Of a stretch of DNA of 64,000 nt, positions 36,430-44,435 are shown piece by piece (position 1 is the first letter of the stretch; each line of letters begins with the position of its first letter). Made by a program: the position numbers and the translations under genes. The stretch comes from Sphingopyxis sp. HIX (GTDB lineage Bacteria; Pseudomonadota; Alphaproteobacteria; Sphingomonadales; Sphingomonadaceae): contig NZ_LNSB01000001.1 in NCBI RefSeq assembly GCF_001468285.1, forward strand, positions 62,001-126,000, given 5' to 3'. The notes below the pieces were generated by a model that was not told where the DNA came from, made no database searches, and saw nothing but the letters and a program-made list of their open reading frames with translations.

Positions 36430-37380
36430 TTAAGCCCCCGGCACGCCCAGGAGCTGCGCCTGCGCCTTCAGCCGCGCCGCGGCGCCGGGATTGGCCGCGA
36501 TGCCGTCCTTCAGCGCCTGCGCCGCTTTCGCGGTCTCGCCAAGCGTTATGCGGCTGCGCATCAGCATGATCCAGCGGTCGACGTCGGCGGGATTGGCCTT
36601 CAGCTTGGCTTCGAGCCCGTCAACCATGCCTTGGATCATCGCATCCTGCTGGCCCTTGGGCAGCTGCGACGCGGCTTCCATGTCCGACCGGCTCGGCCCC
36701 GGGATCGCGCGTGCGGCGACGGGCATTTCGTCGGCGGTCAGCGGGCGCGGCCGGGTGCTTGCCAGCCGGTCTGCGACTGCGATCTTGTGGATCGCGCCGA
36801 CCTGTTCGATCGTGCGGCGGAGGTCCGCCTCCCACGGCGCCCCCTGCGGTGTGTCCGCGAGCAGCGCGAACCAGTCCTCGATCGCGCCCTTGTGGTCGCC
36901 GCCGATATCCTTCTTCACCGCCATGAAATAGCGCGCGCGCGGATCCTTCGCGTCGAGCGCGACGGCTTTTTCGAATGCCTGCAGCGCCTCCGCGGGCATC
37001 GGCTCGCGCTCGCTCGCCATCACGCGCGCCTCGCCGAGCGCCGACCAGAGCCCCGCCGAATCGGGCGACAGCGCGGTCGCCTTCTCATAGGCGGCCGCCG
37101 CGCCGGCAAAATCGCCGAGGTCGAAGCGCGCCGCGCCGAGCTGCATCCATGCGTCGGCGCTGTTCGGCTCGGCCTTGGTCCGCGCCTCGAGCGCGGCGAG
37201 CTGGTCGCCGGGCAGCGTCCCGGCTTCTGCGGCGGCCGCGGGAGCTTCGGGCGCGCGGTCGCGCCAGATCGCATAGCCGATCGCGCCCGCCAGAAGCAGG
37301 AAGGCAGCGATCAGGATCAGGCCGTTCATGCGCGTCAGGCCAGTGCCGGCGGGCTTGGCCATCTCTTTGCTCTCGTTCAT
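36430..37380 (-). CDS. CcmI-like TPR protein for cytochrome c maturation
   Basis: The 316-residue protein has one N-terminal membrane helix (LILIAAFLLLAGAIGYAIW) and a periplasmic TPR domain ('ADAWMQLGAARFDLGDFAGA' and following repeats). The C-terminal part, with 'RSDMEAASQLPKGQQDAMIQ' and 'VDRWIMLMRSRITLGETAKA', is typical of CcmI/CcmH-type proteins that present apocytochrome c for haem attachment. The ATG at 37380 follows GAGGGG. No other ccm genes are adjacent. It is divergent from gdhA. Its presence near the multihaem operon may or may not be meaningful. Confidence 0.75.
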   Translation of the reverse strand: MNESKEMAKPAGTGLTRMNGLILIAAFLLLAGAIGYAIWRDRAPEAPAAAAEAGTLPGDQLAALEARTKAEPNSADAWMQLGAARFDLGDFAGAAAAYEKATALSPDSAGLWSALGEARVMASEREPMPAEALQAFEKAVALDAKDPRARYFMAVKKDIGGDHKGAIEDWFALLADTPQGAPWEADLRRTIEQVGAIHKIAVADRLASTRPRPLTADEMPVAARAIPGPSRSDMEAASQLPKGQQDAMIQGMVDGLEAKLKANPADVDRWIMLMRSRITLGETAKAAQALKDGIAANPGAAARLKAQAQLLGVPGA

Positions 37381-37540
37381 TTTTGCCCCTCTTGTGCGCG
37401 TGCGAAAAAATAACCGCCTCGCGCGGTCCCGGCTTGCCTTTGCTCCCCGATGGTGTAGCCTTTGAGGGGCGAGGTCGGTCAACGATTAAATCGCAAAAGG
37501 GGTCGCACCGAAATTTTCCCGGCCAACAGGGGAGGGGTGC

Positions 37541-38896
37541 ATGGCAGTTTCAGATCACGTCGATTTCAAGACGTTCATGGAAGGGGTGTCGAAGCGCAAC
37601 CCGGGGCAGGCGGAGTTCGTCCAGGCTGTCCAGGAAGTCGCCGAGGACATCTTCGATTTCATCGCCGACAAGGAAGAATATCACGCGCAGCAGATCCTGC
37701 GGCGCATCGCCGAGCCCGACCGCGTCGTCTCGTTCCGCGTCTGCTGGGAGGATGACAACGGCAATGTCCGCGTCCAGCGCGGCTGGCGCGTCCAGAACAA
37801 CAATGCCATCGGCCCGTACAAGGGCGGTATCCGCTTCCACCCGTCGGTCACCGAATCGGTGCTCAAATTCCTCGCCTTCGAACAGACGTTCAAGAACGCG
37901 CTGACCGGGCTGCCGATGGGCGGCGGCAAGGGCGGCTCGAACTTCAACCCCAAGGGCAAGAGCGTGCGCGAGATCATGCGCTTCTGCCAGAGCTTCATGA
38001 CCGAACTCTATCGCCACATCGGCGCCGACGTCGACGTGCCCGCGGGCGACATCGGCGTGGGCGGGCGCGAGATCGGCTATATGTTCGGCCAGTACAAGCG
38101 CATCACCAACGAATTCACCGGGGTGCTGACCGGCAAGGGCATCGAATGGGGCGGCTCGCTGATCCGGCCCGAGGCGACCGGCTATGGCGCGGTCTATTTC
38201 CTCCAGAACATGCTCGCGGTGAAGGGCATGGACCTGGTCGGCAAGACCGCAGTCATCTCGGGATCGGGCAATGTCGCGACGCACGCCGCCGAAAAGATCG
38301 TTCAGCTGGGCGGAAAGGTGCTGACGCTGTCCGATTCGGGCGGCTTCATCCACGACCCCGACGGCATCACCCAGGAAAAGATCGACTGGGTGAAGGCGCA
38401 CAAGACGCACCGCCGCGGCCGGATCGAGGAATATGTGGACGAGTTCAAGGGCGCGAGCTTCACCGCGGGCAAGACCCCGTGGGGCGTCAAATGCGACGTC
38501 GCCTTGCCCTGCGCGACGCAGAACGAGCTGCTCGGCGACGACGCCAAGGCGCTGGTCGCCAATGGCGTGATCGCGGTCAGCGAAGGCGCGAACATGCCGA
38601 CCAACCTCGACGGCGTGCATGTCTTCAAACATGCCAAGATCATGTTCGCGCCGGGCAAGGCCGCCAATGCCGGCGGCGTCGCGGTGTCGGGCCTCGAAAT
38701 GAGCCAGAACAGCGAACGCCGCAGCTGGAAGGAAGAAGAGCTGCAGCAGATGCTCAAGGACATCATGGCGGGCATCCACAAGAGCTGCCTGACCTATGGC
38801 GATCAGGGCGGCGGCTATATCGACTATGTGAAGGGCGCCAATATCGCGGGCTTCAAGAAGGTCGCCGACGCGATGCTCGCGTTCGGAGTGGTGTAA
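37541..38896 (+). CDS. gdhA: NADP-type glutamate dehydrogenase
   Basis: The 451-residue enzyme interconverts 2-oxoglutarate plus ammonia and glutamate. It shows the substrate motif 'LTGLPMGGGKGGSNFNPKGK' with the catalytic lysine near residue 130, 'DVDVPAGDIGVGGREIGYMF', and a dinucleotide fold (VISGSGNVATHAAEK). The length fits the hexameric NADP-dependent class. The ATG at 37541 follows GGGGAGGGG. It links to PutA upstream by producing or using glutamate. The multihaem operon starts 50 bases downstream on the same strand. Confidence 0.95.
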   Translation: MAVSDHVDFKTFMEGVSKRNPGQAEFVQAVQEVAEDIFDFIADKEEYHAQQILRRIAEPDRVVSFRVCWEDDNGNVRVQRGWRVQNNNAIGPYKGGIRFHPSVTESVLKFLAFEQTFKNALTGLPMGGGKGGSNFNPKGKSVREIMRFCQSFMTELYRHIGADVDVPAGDIGVGGREIGYMFGQYKRITNEFTGVLTGKGIEWGGSLIRPEATGYGAVYFLQNMLAVKGMDLVGKTAVISGSGNVATHAAEKIVQLGGKVLTLSDSGGFIHDPDGITQEKIDWVKAHKTHRRGRIEEYVDEFKGASFTAGKTPWGVKCDVALPCATQNELLGDDAKALVANGVIAVSEGANMPTNLDGVHVFKHAKIMFAPGKAANAGGVAVSGLEMSQNSERRSWKEEELQQMLKDIMAGIHKSCLTYGDQGGGYIDYVKGANIAGFKKVADAMLAFGVV

Positions 38897-38946
38897 GACG
38901 GCGGTCGAGGCGCAAAAGCGCCCGGCGGGGTAAAAGGGGTTCTGCG

Positions 38947-40434
38947 ATGACGACGCACGCTGGACAGGAGCGCCGCGATCGGCCCTCGGCGGCCTTGGCC
39001 GCCGTCCGGCGTCCGCTCGCGGCACTTGCCGCCCTTGTGCTGATGTTGGCGACGCTTGCCGTGGCCGCCGTCATTGCAGCCCCGCCCGCGCGGTCGCAGG
39101 GCGAGGTCGCCGATCGCTACACCGGCGTCGCCTCGTGCGCGGGCTCGACCTGCCACGGCCGGATGGAAGGCGACGGCACCGTCGTCCGCCAGGACGAGCT
39201 GATGAAATGGCAGGAGCCCTCGACCCCCGGCGGCGCACACAGCCGCGCCTGGGCGGTGCTCAGCAACAGCCGCAGCCAGTTCATCGCGCGCAACCTCGGC
39301 CTCAAGGACGCGGCGACCGCGCCGATGTGCCTCGGCTGCCACAGCACCAAGGGTGCGATCGACGCCGCGGGCGGCGCGATGCGCGGCACCGTGCCGCTCG
39401 AGGATGGCGTCGGCTGCGAATCGTGCCACGGGCCCGCGGGCGGCTGGATCGCCAGCCACTATGCGGGGGTGGGCACCAACGCCGATCCCGACCGCGAAAT
39501 GCGCGACAAGCATCTCGCCAACCTGTCGGCGGGGCTCAAAAAGCTCGAAGATCCCGTCGTGCGCGCGGGGGTGTGCGTCGACTGCCACTTCGGCTCGTCG
39601 GGCGAAGGCCAGTTCGTCACCCACCGTATCATGGCGGCGGGGCATCCGCGCATCGCCTTCGAACTCGACCTCTTCTCCTCGCTCCAGGCGCATCACCAAG
39701 AGGATGGCGACTATAGCTGGCGCAAGTTCGGCGTCGCGAATGCGCGCACCGACCATGTCCAGATGTGGGCGGTCGGGCAGGCCGAGGCACTCGAGCGCAG
39801 CCTCCAGCTCTTCCAGTCGAAGCGCGGGACCGAGGGCATGTTCCCCGAATTCTACTTCCTCGACTGCCACAGCTGCCATCGGCCGATCTTCGACCAGGCG
39901 AAGCCGGTGAAGACCAGCCTGAACAATCCGGGGCGCCAGATTCCCGAGGGCATGCCGCCCTATAATGACGAAAATCTGATCATGCTGGCTGCCGCGGCGC
40001 GGATCGCGGCGCCGGGGCTCGCCGACCAGCTCGCGACGCGCACCGCGGCCTTCCACCGCGCGATGGCGGTCGACCGCGACAGCGCCAAGGCGGCGGCGGC
40101 GCAATTGGGCCAGACCGTCGCGGCGCTGAAGCGCGCCTTCGCCTCGCGGAGTTTCTCGGGCACCGACGCCTTCGCGCTCGTCGATGCGATCTCGGCGACC
40201 GCCATCAGCGACCGCTTCACCGACTTCTCGGGCTCGCAGCAGGCGGTGATGGGGGTGGACACCCTGCTCAACGCGATGGTCTCGTCGGGGCGCGTCACCG
40301 TCGGTGCGGCGGCGGGCATCCGCGGCGACATCGACCGCGCCTATGCCGCGGTGAAAGACCCCAACGCCTATAAGCCCGTGCAATTCCAGCAGTCGCTCGG
40401 CAACGCCGTGCGCGCGATCCGGGCGCTGCGCTGA
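38947..40434 (+). CDS. Five-haem c-type cytochrome (cytochrome c554-like)
   Basis: The 495-residue protein has an N-terminal hydrophobic signal or anchor (about residues 25-50) and then haem sites CLGCH (residue 128), CESCH (157), CVDCH (210) and CHSCH (307). A variant CAGSTCH (64) with four residues between the cysteines gives a probable fifth. The pattern and spacing resemble the cytochrome c554 family of multihaem proteins. The ATG at 38947 is preceded by AAAGGGG. It is the first gene of a tight operon. Inferred: a periplasmic electron carrier, feeding or accepting electrons from the ten-haem protein three genes downstream. Confidence 0.85.
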   Translation: MTTHAGQERRDRPSAALAAVRRPLAALAALVLMLATLAVAAVIAAPPARSQGEVADRYTGVASCAGSTCHGRMEGDGTVVRQDELMKWQEPSTPGGAHSRAWAVLSNSRSQFIARNLGLKDAATAPMCLGCHSTKGAIDAAGGAMRGTVPLEDGVGCESCHGPAGGWIASHYAGVGTNADPDREMRDKHLANLSAGLKKLEDPVVRAGVCVDCHFGSSGEGQFVTHRIMAAGHPRIAFELDLFSSLQAHHQEDGDYSWRKFGVANARTDHVQMWAVGQAEALERSLQLFQSKRGTEGMFPEFYFLDCHSCHRPIFDQAKPVKTSLNNPGRQIPEGMPPYNDENLIMLAAAARIAAPGLADQLATRTAAFHRAMAVDRDSAKAAAAQLGQTVAALKRAFASRSFSGTDAFALVDAISATAISDRFTDFSGSQQAVMGVDTLLNAMVSSGRVTVGAAAGIRGDIDRAYAAVKDPNAYKPVQFQQSLGNAVRAIRALR

Positions 40435-40443
40435 CGACAAGAT

Positions 40444-42462
40444 ATGCAGAACCGAACCCGCCTCTTCCGCTCGAGTGCCTTTGCCGCCATGGCCGCGCTG
40501 CTCCTGTCCTCGTGCGGCGGTGGCGGCGGGGGAGGCGGCGGCACGCCGACCCCGACGCCCACGCCGACCCCCACGCCCACCCCGACCGGCGGGCTCTTCA
40601 CGCCGCCCGCCGCCGAGTCGCTCAGCAGCGCCGACGTCCAGCAGATCATCGCGCAGGCGGTGGGCGAGGCGCGCGCGCGCAGCCGTCCGTCGATCATCGC
40701 GGTGACCGACCGCGTCGGCAACGTCCTCGCGGTCTTCCGCATGACCGGCGCGCCCGACACCGCGGTGGTCAGCCGCAAGCGCATCGGCGGCCCCGCGCCG
40801 ATGGGCAGCGAGATCGCGCTGCAGGGCGCGACGATCCCCGCCGCCGCCGCCGCGATCGCCAAGGCGATCACCGGCGCCTATCTTTCGAGCGGGGGCAACG
40901 CCTTCTCCAGCCGCACCGCGAGCCAGATCGTCCAGGAACATTTTCCGCCTGCGCCGACTACCGTCGGGCTCGAAAGCGGGCCGCTCTTTGGGGTGCAGTT
41001 CAGCCAGCTGCCCTGCTCGGACCTGTCGCGGCGCTTCGTCCCCGGCGGCGGCACGGGCGCGCTGATCGGGCCGAAGCGCTCGCCGCTCGGCCTTGCCGCC
41101 GATGCCGGCGGCTTCCCGCTCTACAAAAATGGCGTCGTCGTCGGCGGCATCGGGGTGATGGCCGACGGCGATTATGGCTTCGACCAGAATATCCTCGACA
41201 CCGAAAATGACGACGAGGAAGCGATCGCCTTCGCCGGCACGCAGAATTACGCCGCCGCCGAGGCAATCCGCGCCGAAAGGATCACCGTCGACGGCACCTC
41301 GCTGCGCTTCAGCGACGCGACCACCGCCAGCCTCGCGCCGCTCCAGACCAATTTCGGCGCGATCAACGGCACGCAGGGCGCGCTGATCGCGGTCACCGGC
41401 TATACCGACGGCACGCTGGTTGCCGGCACCGTCTACGGCAGCGAGGCGTCGGGCATCCGCGCGAGCACGCCGGCCGAATTCTCGAACCGCGATGCCTTCG
41501 TCCTCACCGACGGCAACGGCAATCCGCGCTATCCGATCCGCGCCGGCACCGACGGCGCCGCGGTCGCGCAGCCGCTCACCGCCGCCGAGGTGCGCGCGGT
41601 GCTCGAAGAGGCGTTCACCGTGCTGTCGCGGGCGCGCGCGCAAATCCGCCGCCCGCTCGACAGCCGGATGCAGGCGACGATCAGCCTCGTCGACACGCGC
41701 GGCGAGATTCTCGGCATCGTGCGCTCGCCCGACGGCCCGATCTTCGGCACCGACGTCTCGTTGCAAAAGGCGCGCACCGCGGCCTTCTTCTCGGGCAGCC
41801 ACGCCGCGCCCGAACTGTCCGCGACGCCGGCGATCCCGGGCGTCGCCGACGTCGCCGCCTATGTCCCGCGCGTGCGCAGCTTCCTCAATGATCCCGCGGC
41901 GCTCACCGGCACGGTCGCCTTCGCCGACCGCTCGGGCGGCAATCTCGCGCGTCCCTATTTCCCCGACGGCGAAGTCTCGCGCCCGCCGGGGCCGCTGTCG
42001 GTCCAGCAATCGGCGCAGTTCAGCCCCTTCGCGGTCGGGCTGCAGGTCGATCTCGTCGCGCTCAACATCGTCCAGCACCTCAATTTCGTCGCCAGCGGCG
42101 GCGCAAGCCCCGACACGGCGCAGCAATGCACGCAGATCCCCGACGTCACCCCGGGGCATAAAAGGCTGGCGAACGGCATCCAGATCTTCCCGGGATCGGT
42201 CCCCATCTATCGCGGCAGCACGCTGGTCGGCGCGGTCGGCGTGTCGGGCGACGGCATCGACCAGGACGATATGGTGAGCTTCCTTGGCACGCATAATGGC
42301 GGCGCGCGTATCGGCGGTATCGGCAATGCGCCGACCGGCATCCGCGCCGACCGCGTCGTCGTCAACCTGTCGGGCGGCGCGAGCGTGCGGCTGCGCTACG
42401 TCTCCTGCCCCTTCGCGCCCTTCCTCGACACGGCGCAGCAAAATGTCTGCGACGGGCTCTAG
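40444..42462 (+). CDS. Lipoprotein with two HbpS/GlcG-like domains
   Basis: The 672-residue protein has a lipobox (ALLLSSC) and so should be anchored by its N-terminal Cys. A linker of nine glycines and a Thr-Pro repeat, 'TPTPTPTPTPTPT', follows. Two domains of the HbpS/GlcG (DUF336) type are visible, at about residues 60-300 ('LSSADVQQIIAQAVGEARAR', SIIAVTDRVGNVLAVFRM) and 375-650 ('LTAAEVRAVLEEAFTVLSRA', TISLVDTRGEILGIVR). Known: HbpS binds haem or its degradation products. The gene lies 9 bases after the five-haem cytochrome and 3 before the barrel gene. Inferred: a surface or periplasmic haem- or ligand-binding accessory of the electron-transfer operon. Confidence 0.75.
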   Translation: MQNRTRLFRSSAFAAMAALLLSSCGGGGGGGGGTPTPTPTPTPTPTPTGGLFTPPAAESLSSADVQQIIAQAVGEARARSRPSIIAVTDRVGNVLAVFRMTGAPDTAVVSRKRIGGPAPMGSEIALQGATIPAAAAAIAKAITGAYLSSGGNAFSSRTASQIVQEHFPPAPTTVGLESGPLFGVQFSQLPCSDLSRRFVPGGGTGALIGPKRSPLGLAADAGGFPLYKNGVVVGGIGVMADGDYGFDQNILDTENDDEEAIAFAGTQNYAAAEAIRAERITVDGTSLRFSDATTASLAPLQTNFGAINGTQGALIAVTGYTDGTLVAGTVYGSEASGIRASTPAEFSNRDAFVLTDGNGNPRYPIRAGTDGAAVAQPLTAAEVRAVLEEAFTVLSRARAQIRRPLDSRMQATISLVDTRGEILGIVRSPDGPIFGTDVSLQKARTAAFFSGSHAAPELSATPAIPGVADVAAYVPRVRSFLNDPAALTGTVAFADRSGGNLARPYFPDGEVSRPPGPLSVQQSAQFSPFAVGLQVDLVALNIVQHLNFVASGGASPDTAQQCTQIPDVTPGHKRLANGIQIFPGSVPIYRGSTLVGAVGVSGDGIDQDDMVSFLGTHNGGARIGGIGNAPTGIRADRVVVNLSGGASVRLRYVSCPFAPFLDTAQQNVCDGL

Positions 42463-42465
42463 ACG

Positions 42466-44433
42466 ATGAGCCTCGCGGGAAGCAGCCTTTGGCCGATCAT
42501 CGCCAGCCTCGCCGCGCAGGGCGCGCCCGAGGCTGCGGCCGAGCCTGCGCCCGCGGCCGAGGCCGAAGCTCCTGCGGACGAACCCTCGCTCGACGACCTC
42601 ACGCCGCCGCCGCCGCCGGTCGACTGGCAGGAGATGATGAGCGACGATCTGATGACCCAGATCATCGACGGCCGCCGCCGCCCGGGTTACCGCCCCGACC
42701 TGCCGGACCAGCTGACGCAGGACAATGTCGGCGCGCTCCGTCCGCCGCCGCCCGAGGCCTTTCCGGGGATGGAGGACCAGCTGCCGGTCCCCGACCGCTG
42801 GCGCCTGATCGAGAGCCTGGGGGTGGTCAAGGAACGCTGGTTCGACCCCTATCACCAGAACACCTACAAGGGCGACCGGGCGCTCTGCATCCCGACCAAG
42901 GAAGCACAGGAACTTCGCACACGTGGCGGCGAGGCGCGCTGCAAGACCCCGAAATTCCTGGGATTGAAGGGCGAGGACTGGTTCTTCGTCGTCAACGCCG
43001 TCTCGGACAGCGTGTTCGAACCGCGCACCTTCCCGATCCCCGTCGGCGTCCAGACGACCTCGCGGCCGGGCAGCCTCGATGTCTTCGGCAAGAACCGCAG
43101 CTTCGTCGCGGCGCAGACCTTCATCGTCGGCGCCGCGCTGATCAAGGGCTCGACCGCGTTCAAGCCGCCCGACATCGAATATCGCCTGACGCTCGCCTAT
43201 CAGGCGAACTATGTCGACGTGCCCGAACGGCGCGTGCTCGACGTGCGCCCGTCGAAGAAGAGCAACCGCTTCGACCATTTTATCGGCGTGCAGGAATTGT
43301 TCGTCGACAAGCACCTCGGCAACACGTCGGACCGCTACGACTTTTATTCGATCCGCGTCGGCATCCAGCCGTTCCAGAGCGATTTTCGCGGCTTCCTGTT
43401 CCAGGATTCGCAGCTCGGCATCCGCCTGTTCGGCAATCGCGACAACAACCGCTTCCAATATAATCTCGCGGCCTTCTGGCGGCTCGAAAAGGACACCAAC
43501 TCGGGCCTGAACGACATCACCCAGACGCCACGCGACGACTTCATCTTCACTGGCAATCTCTATCGCCAGGATTTCCCCTTCGTCGGGCTGACGAGCCAGG
43601 TCAGCGTGACGTACAACATGAACCGCGAAAAGAACGACATCCAGATCGACCATAATGGTTTCCCGGTGCGCCCCGCGCTGCTCGGCGACCTCAAGGGCCG
43701 CGAATATGATGTCGTGTACCTCGGCTACAGCGCCGACGGACGCATCGGGCGGATCAACCTGACCGCCAGCTTCTACGCCGCGCTCGGCGAGGACCGGAAC
43801 AGCTTCTTCACCAGCAAGCCCGCCGAGATTCGTGGGGGTTTCGGCGCGGTCGAGCTCAGCTACGATCACGACTGGATGCGCTTTCGCCTGTCGGGCCTCT
43901 ACGCCACCGGCGACCGCGATCCGTATAACAATACCGAGGGCGGCTTCGACGCGATCTTCGAGAACCCGATCTTCGGCGGCGCCGACACCAGCTACTGGAT
44001 TCGCCAGACCATTCCCTTCGCGGGCGGCGGGCGCGTCATCGCGATCTCGGGCCGCAACGGCATATTGAATTCGCTGCGCTCATCGAAGGAAGAGGGGCAG
44101 TCGAACTTCAACAACCCCGGCACCGTCTTCGTCGGCGCCGGCGCCGATTTCGACATCTCGCCGCAGTTCCGCGTCAGCACCAACGTCAACCATCTGTGGT
44201 TCGCCAACACCAGTTCGCTCCAGGCGCTGCGCATGGAGGGCTCGATCCCCAAGGATATCGGCTGGGACCTGTCGGTCGCGACGATCTGGCGGCCCAAGGC
44301 GACGCAGAATATCGTCGGGCGGTTGAGCGCCGCGGTGCTCGTCCCGGGCAAGGGGTTCAAGGACCTGTTCGAAAACAAACAGCGCGAGGATGTCTATGTG
44401 TCGATCCTCGCCAACGCGATCTTGAGTTTCTGA
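42466..44433 (+). CDS. Predicted outer-membrane beta-barrel protein of the multihaem operon
   Basis: I recognise no named family. The 655-residue chain has a short hydrophobic N-terminus (WPIIASLAAQGA) that could be a signal peptide, then an Ala/Pro/Glu-rich segment. The long remainder alternates hydrophobic and polar residues in short strands, for example 'YRLTLAYQANYVDV', 'GRINLTASFYAALGE' and 'MRFRLSGLYATGD'. It ends in SILANAILSF; a terminal Phe is the usual outer-membrane insertion signal. The ATG lies 3 bases after the lipoprotein stop, and its own stop lies 2 bases before the next gene. Inferred: a porin-like sheath for haem proteins, comparable in role to MtrB/PioB, though similarity to these is not evident by eye. 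Confidence 0.65.
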   Translation: MSLAGSSLWPIIASLAAQGAPEAAAEPAPAAEAEAPADEPSLDDLTPPPPPVDWQEMMSDDLMTQIIDGRRRPGYRPDLPDQLTQDNVGALRPPPPEAFPGMEDQLPVPDRWRLIESLGVVKERWFDPYHQNTYKGDRALCIPTKEAQELRTRGGEARCKTPKFLGLKGEDWFFVVNAVSDSVFEPRTFPIPVGVQTTSRPGSLDVFGKNRSFVAAQTFIVGAALIKGSTAFKPPDIEYRLTLAYQANYVDVPERRVLDVRPSKKSNRFDHFIGVQELFVDKHLGNTSDRYDFYSIRVGIQPFQSDFRGFLFQDSQLGIRLFGNRDNNRFQYNLAAFWRLEKDTNSGLNDITQTPRDDFIFTGNLYRQDFPFVGLTSQVSVTYNMNREKNDIQIDHNGFPVRPALLGDLKGREYDVVYLGYSADGRIGRINLTASFYAALGEDRNSFFTSKPAEIRGGFGAVELSYDHDWMRFRLSGLYATGDRDPYNNTEGGFDAIFENPIFGGADTSYWIRQTIPFAGGGRVIAISGRNGILNSLRSSKEEGQSNFNNPGTVFVGAGADFDISPQFRVSTNVNHLWFANTSSLQALRMEGSIPKDIGWDLSVATIWRPKATQNIVGRLSAAVLVPGKGFKDLFENKQREDVYVSILANAILSF

Positions 44434-44435
44434 CG

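Noticed and set aside
40530..40590. The CCGACGCC-type repeat read as a possible CRISPR or phase-variable tract
   Set aside because: It encodes a Thr-Pro linker in frame, with variable codons and no spacers.
38824..43869. A 1681-residue open frame on the minus strand across the cytochrome operon
   Set aside because: It is antisense to three well-supported genes, has no family resemblance, and long mirror frames are expected in high-GC DNA.
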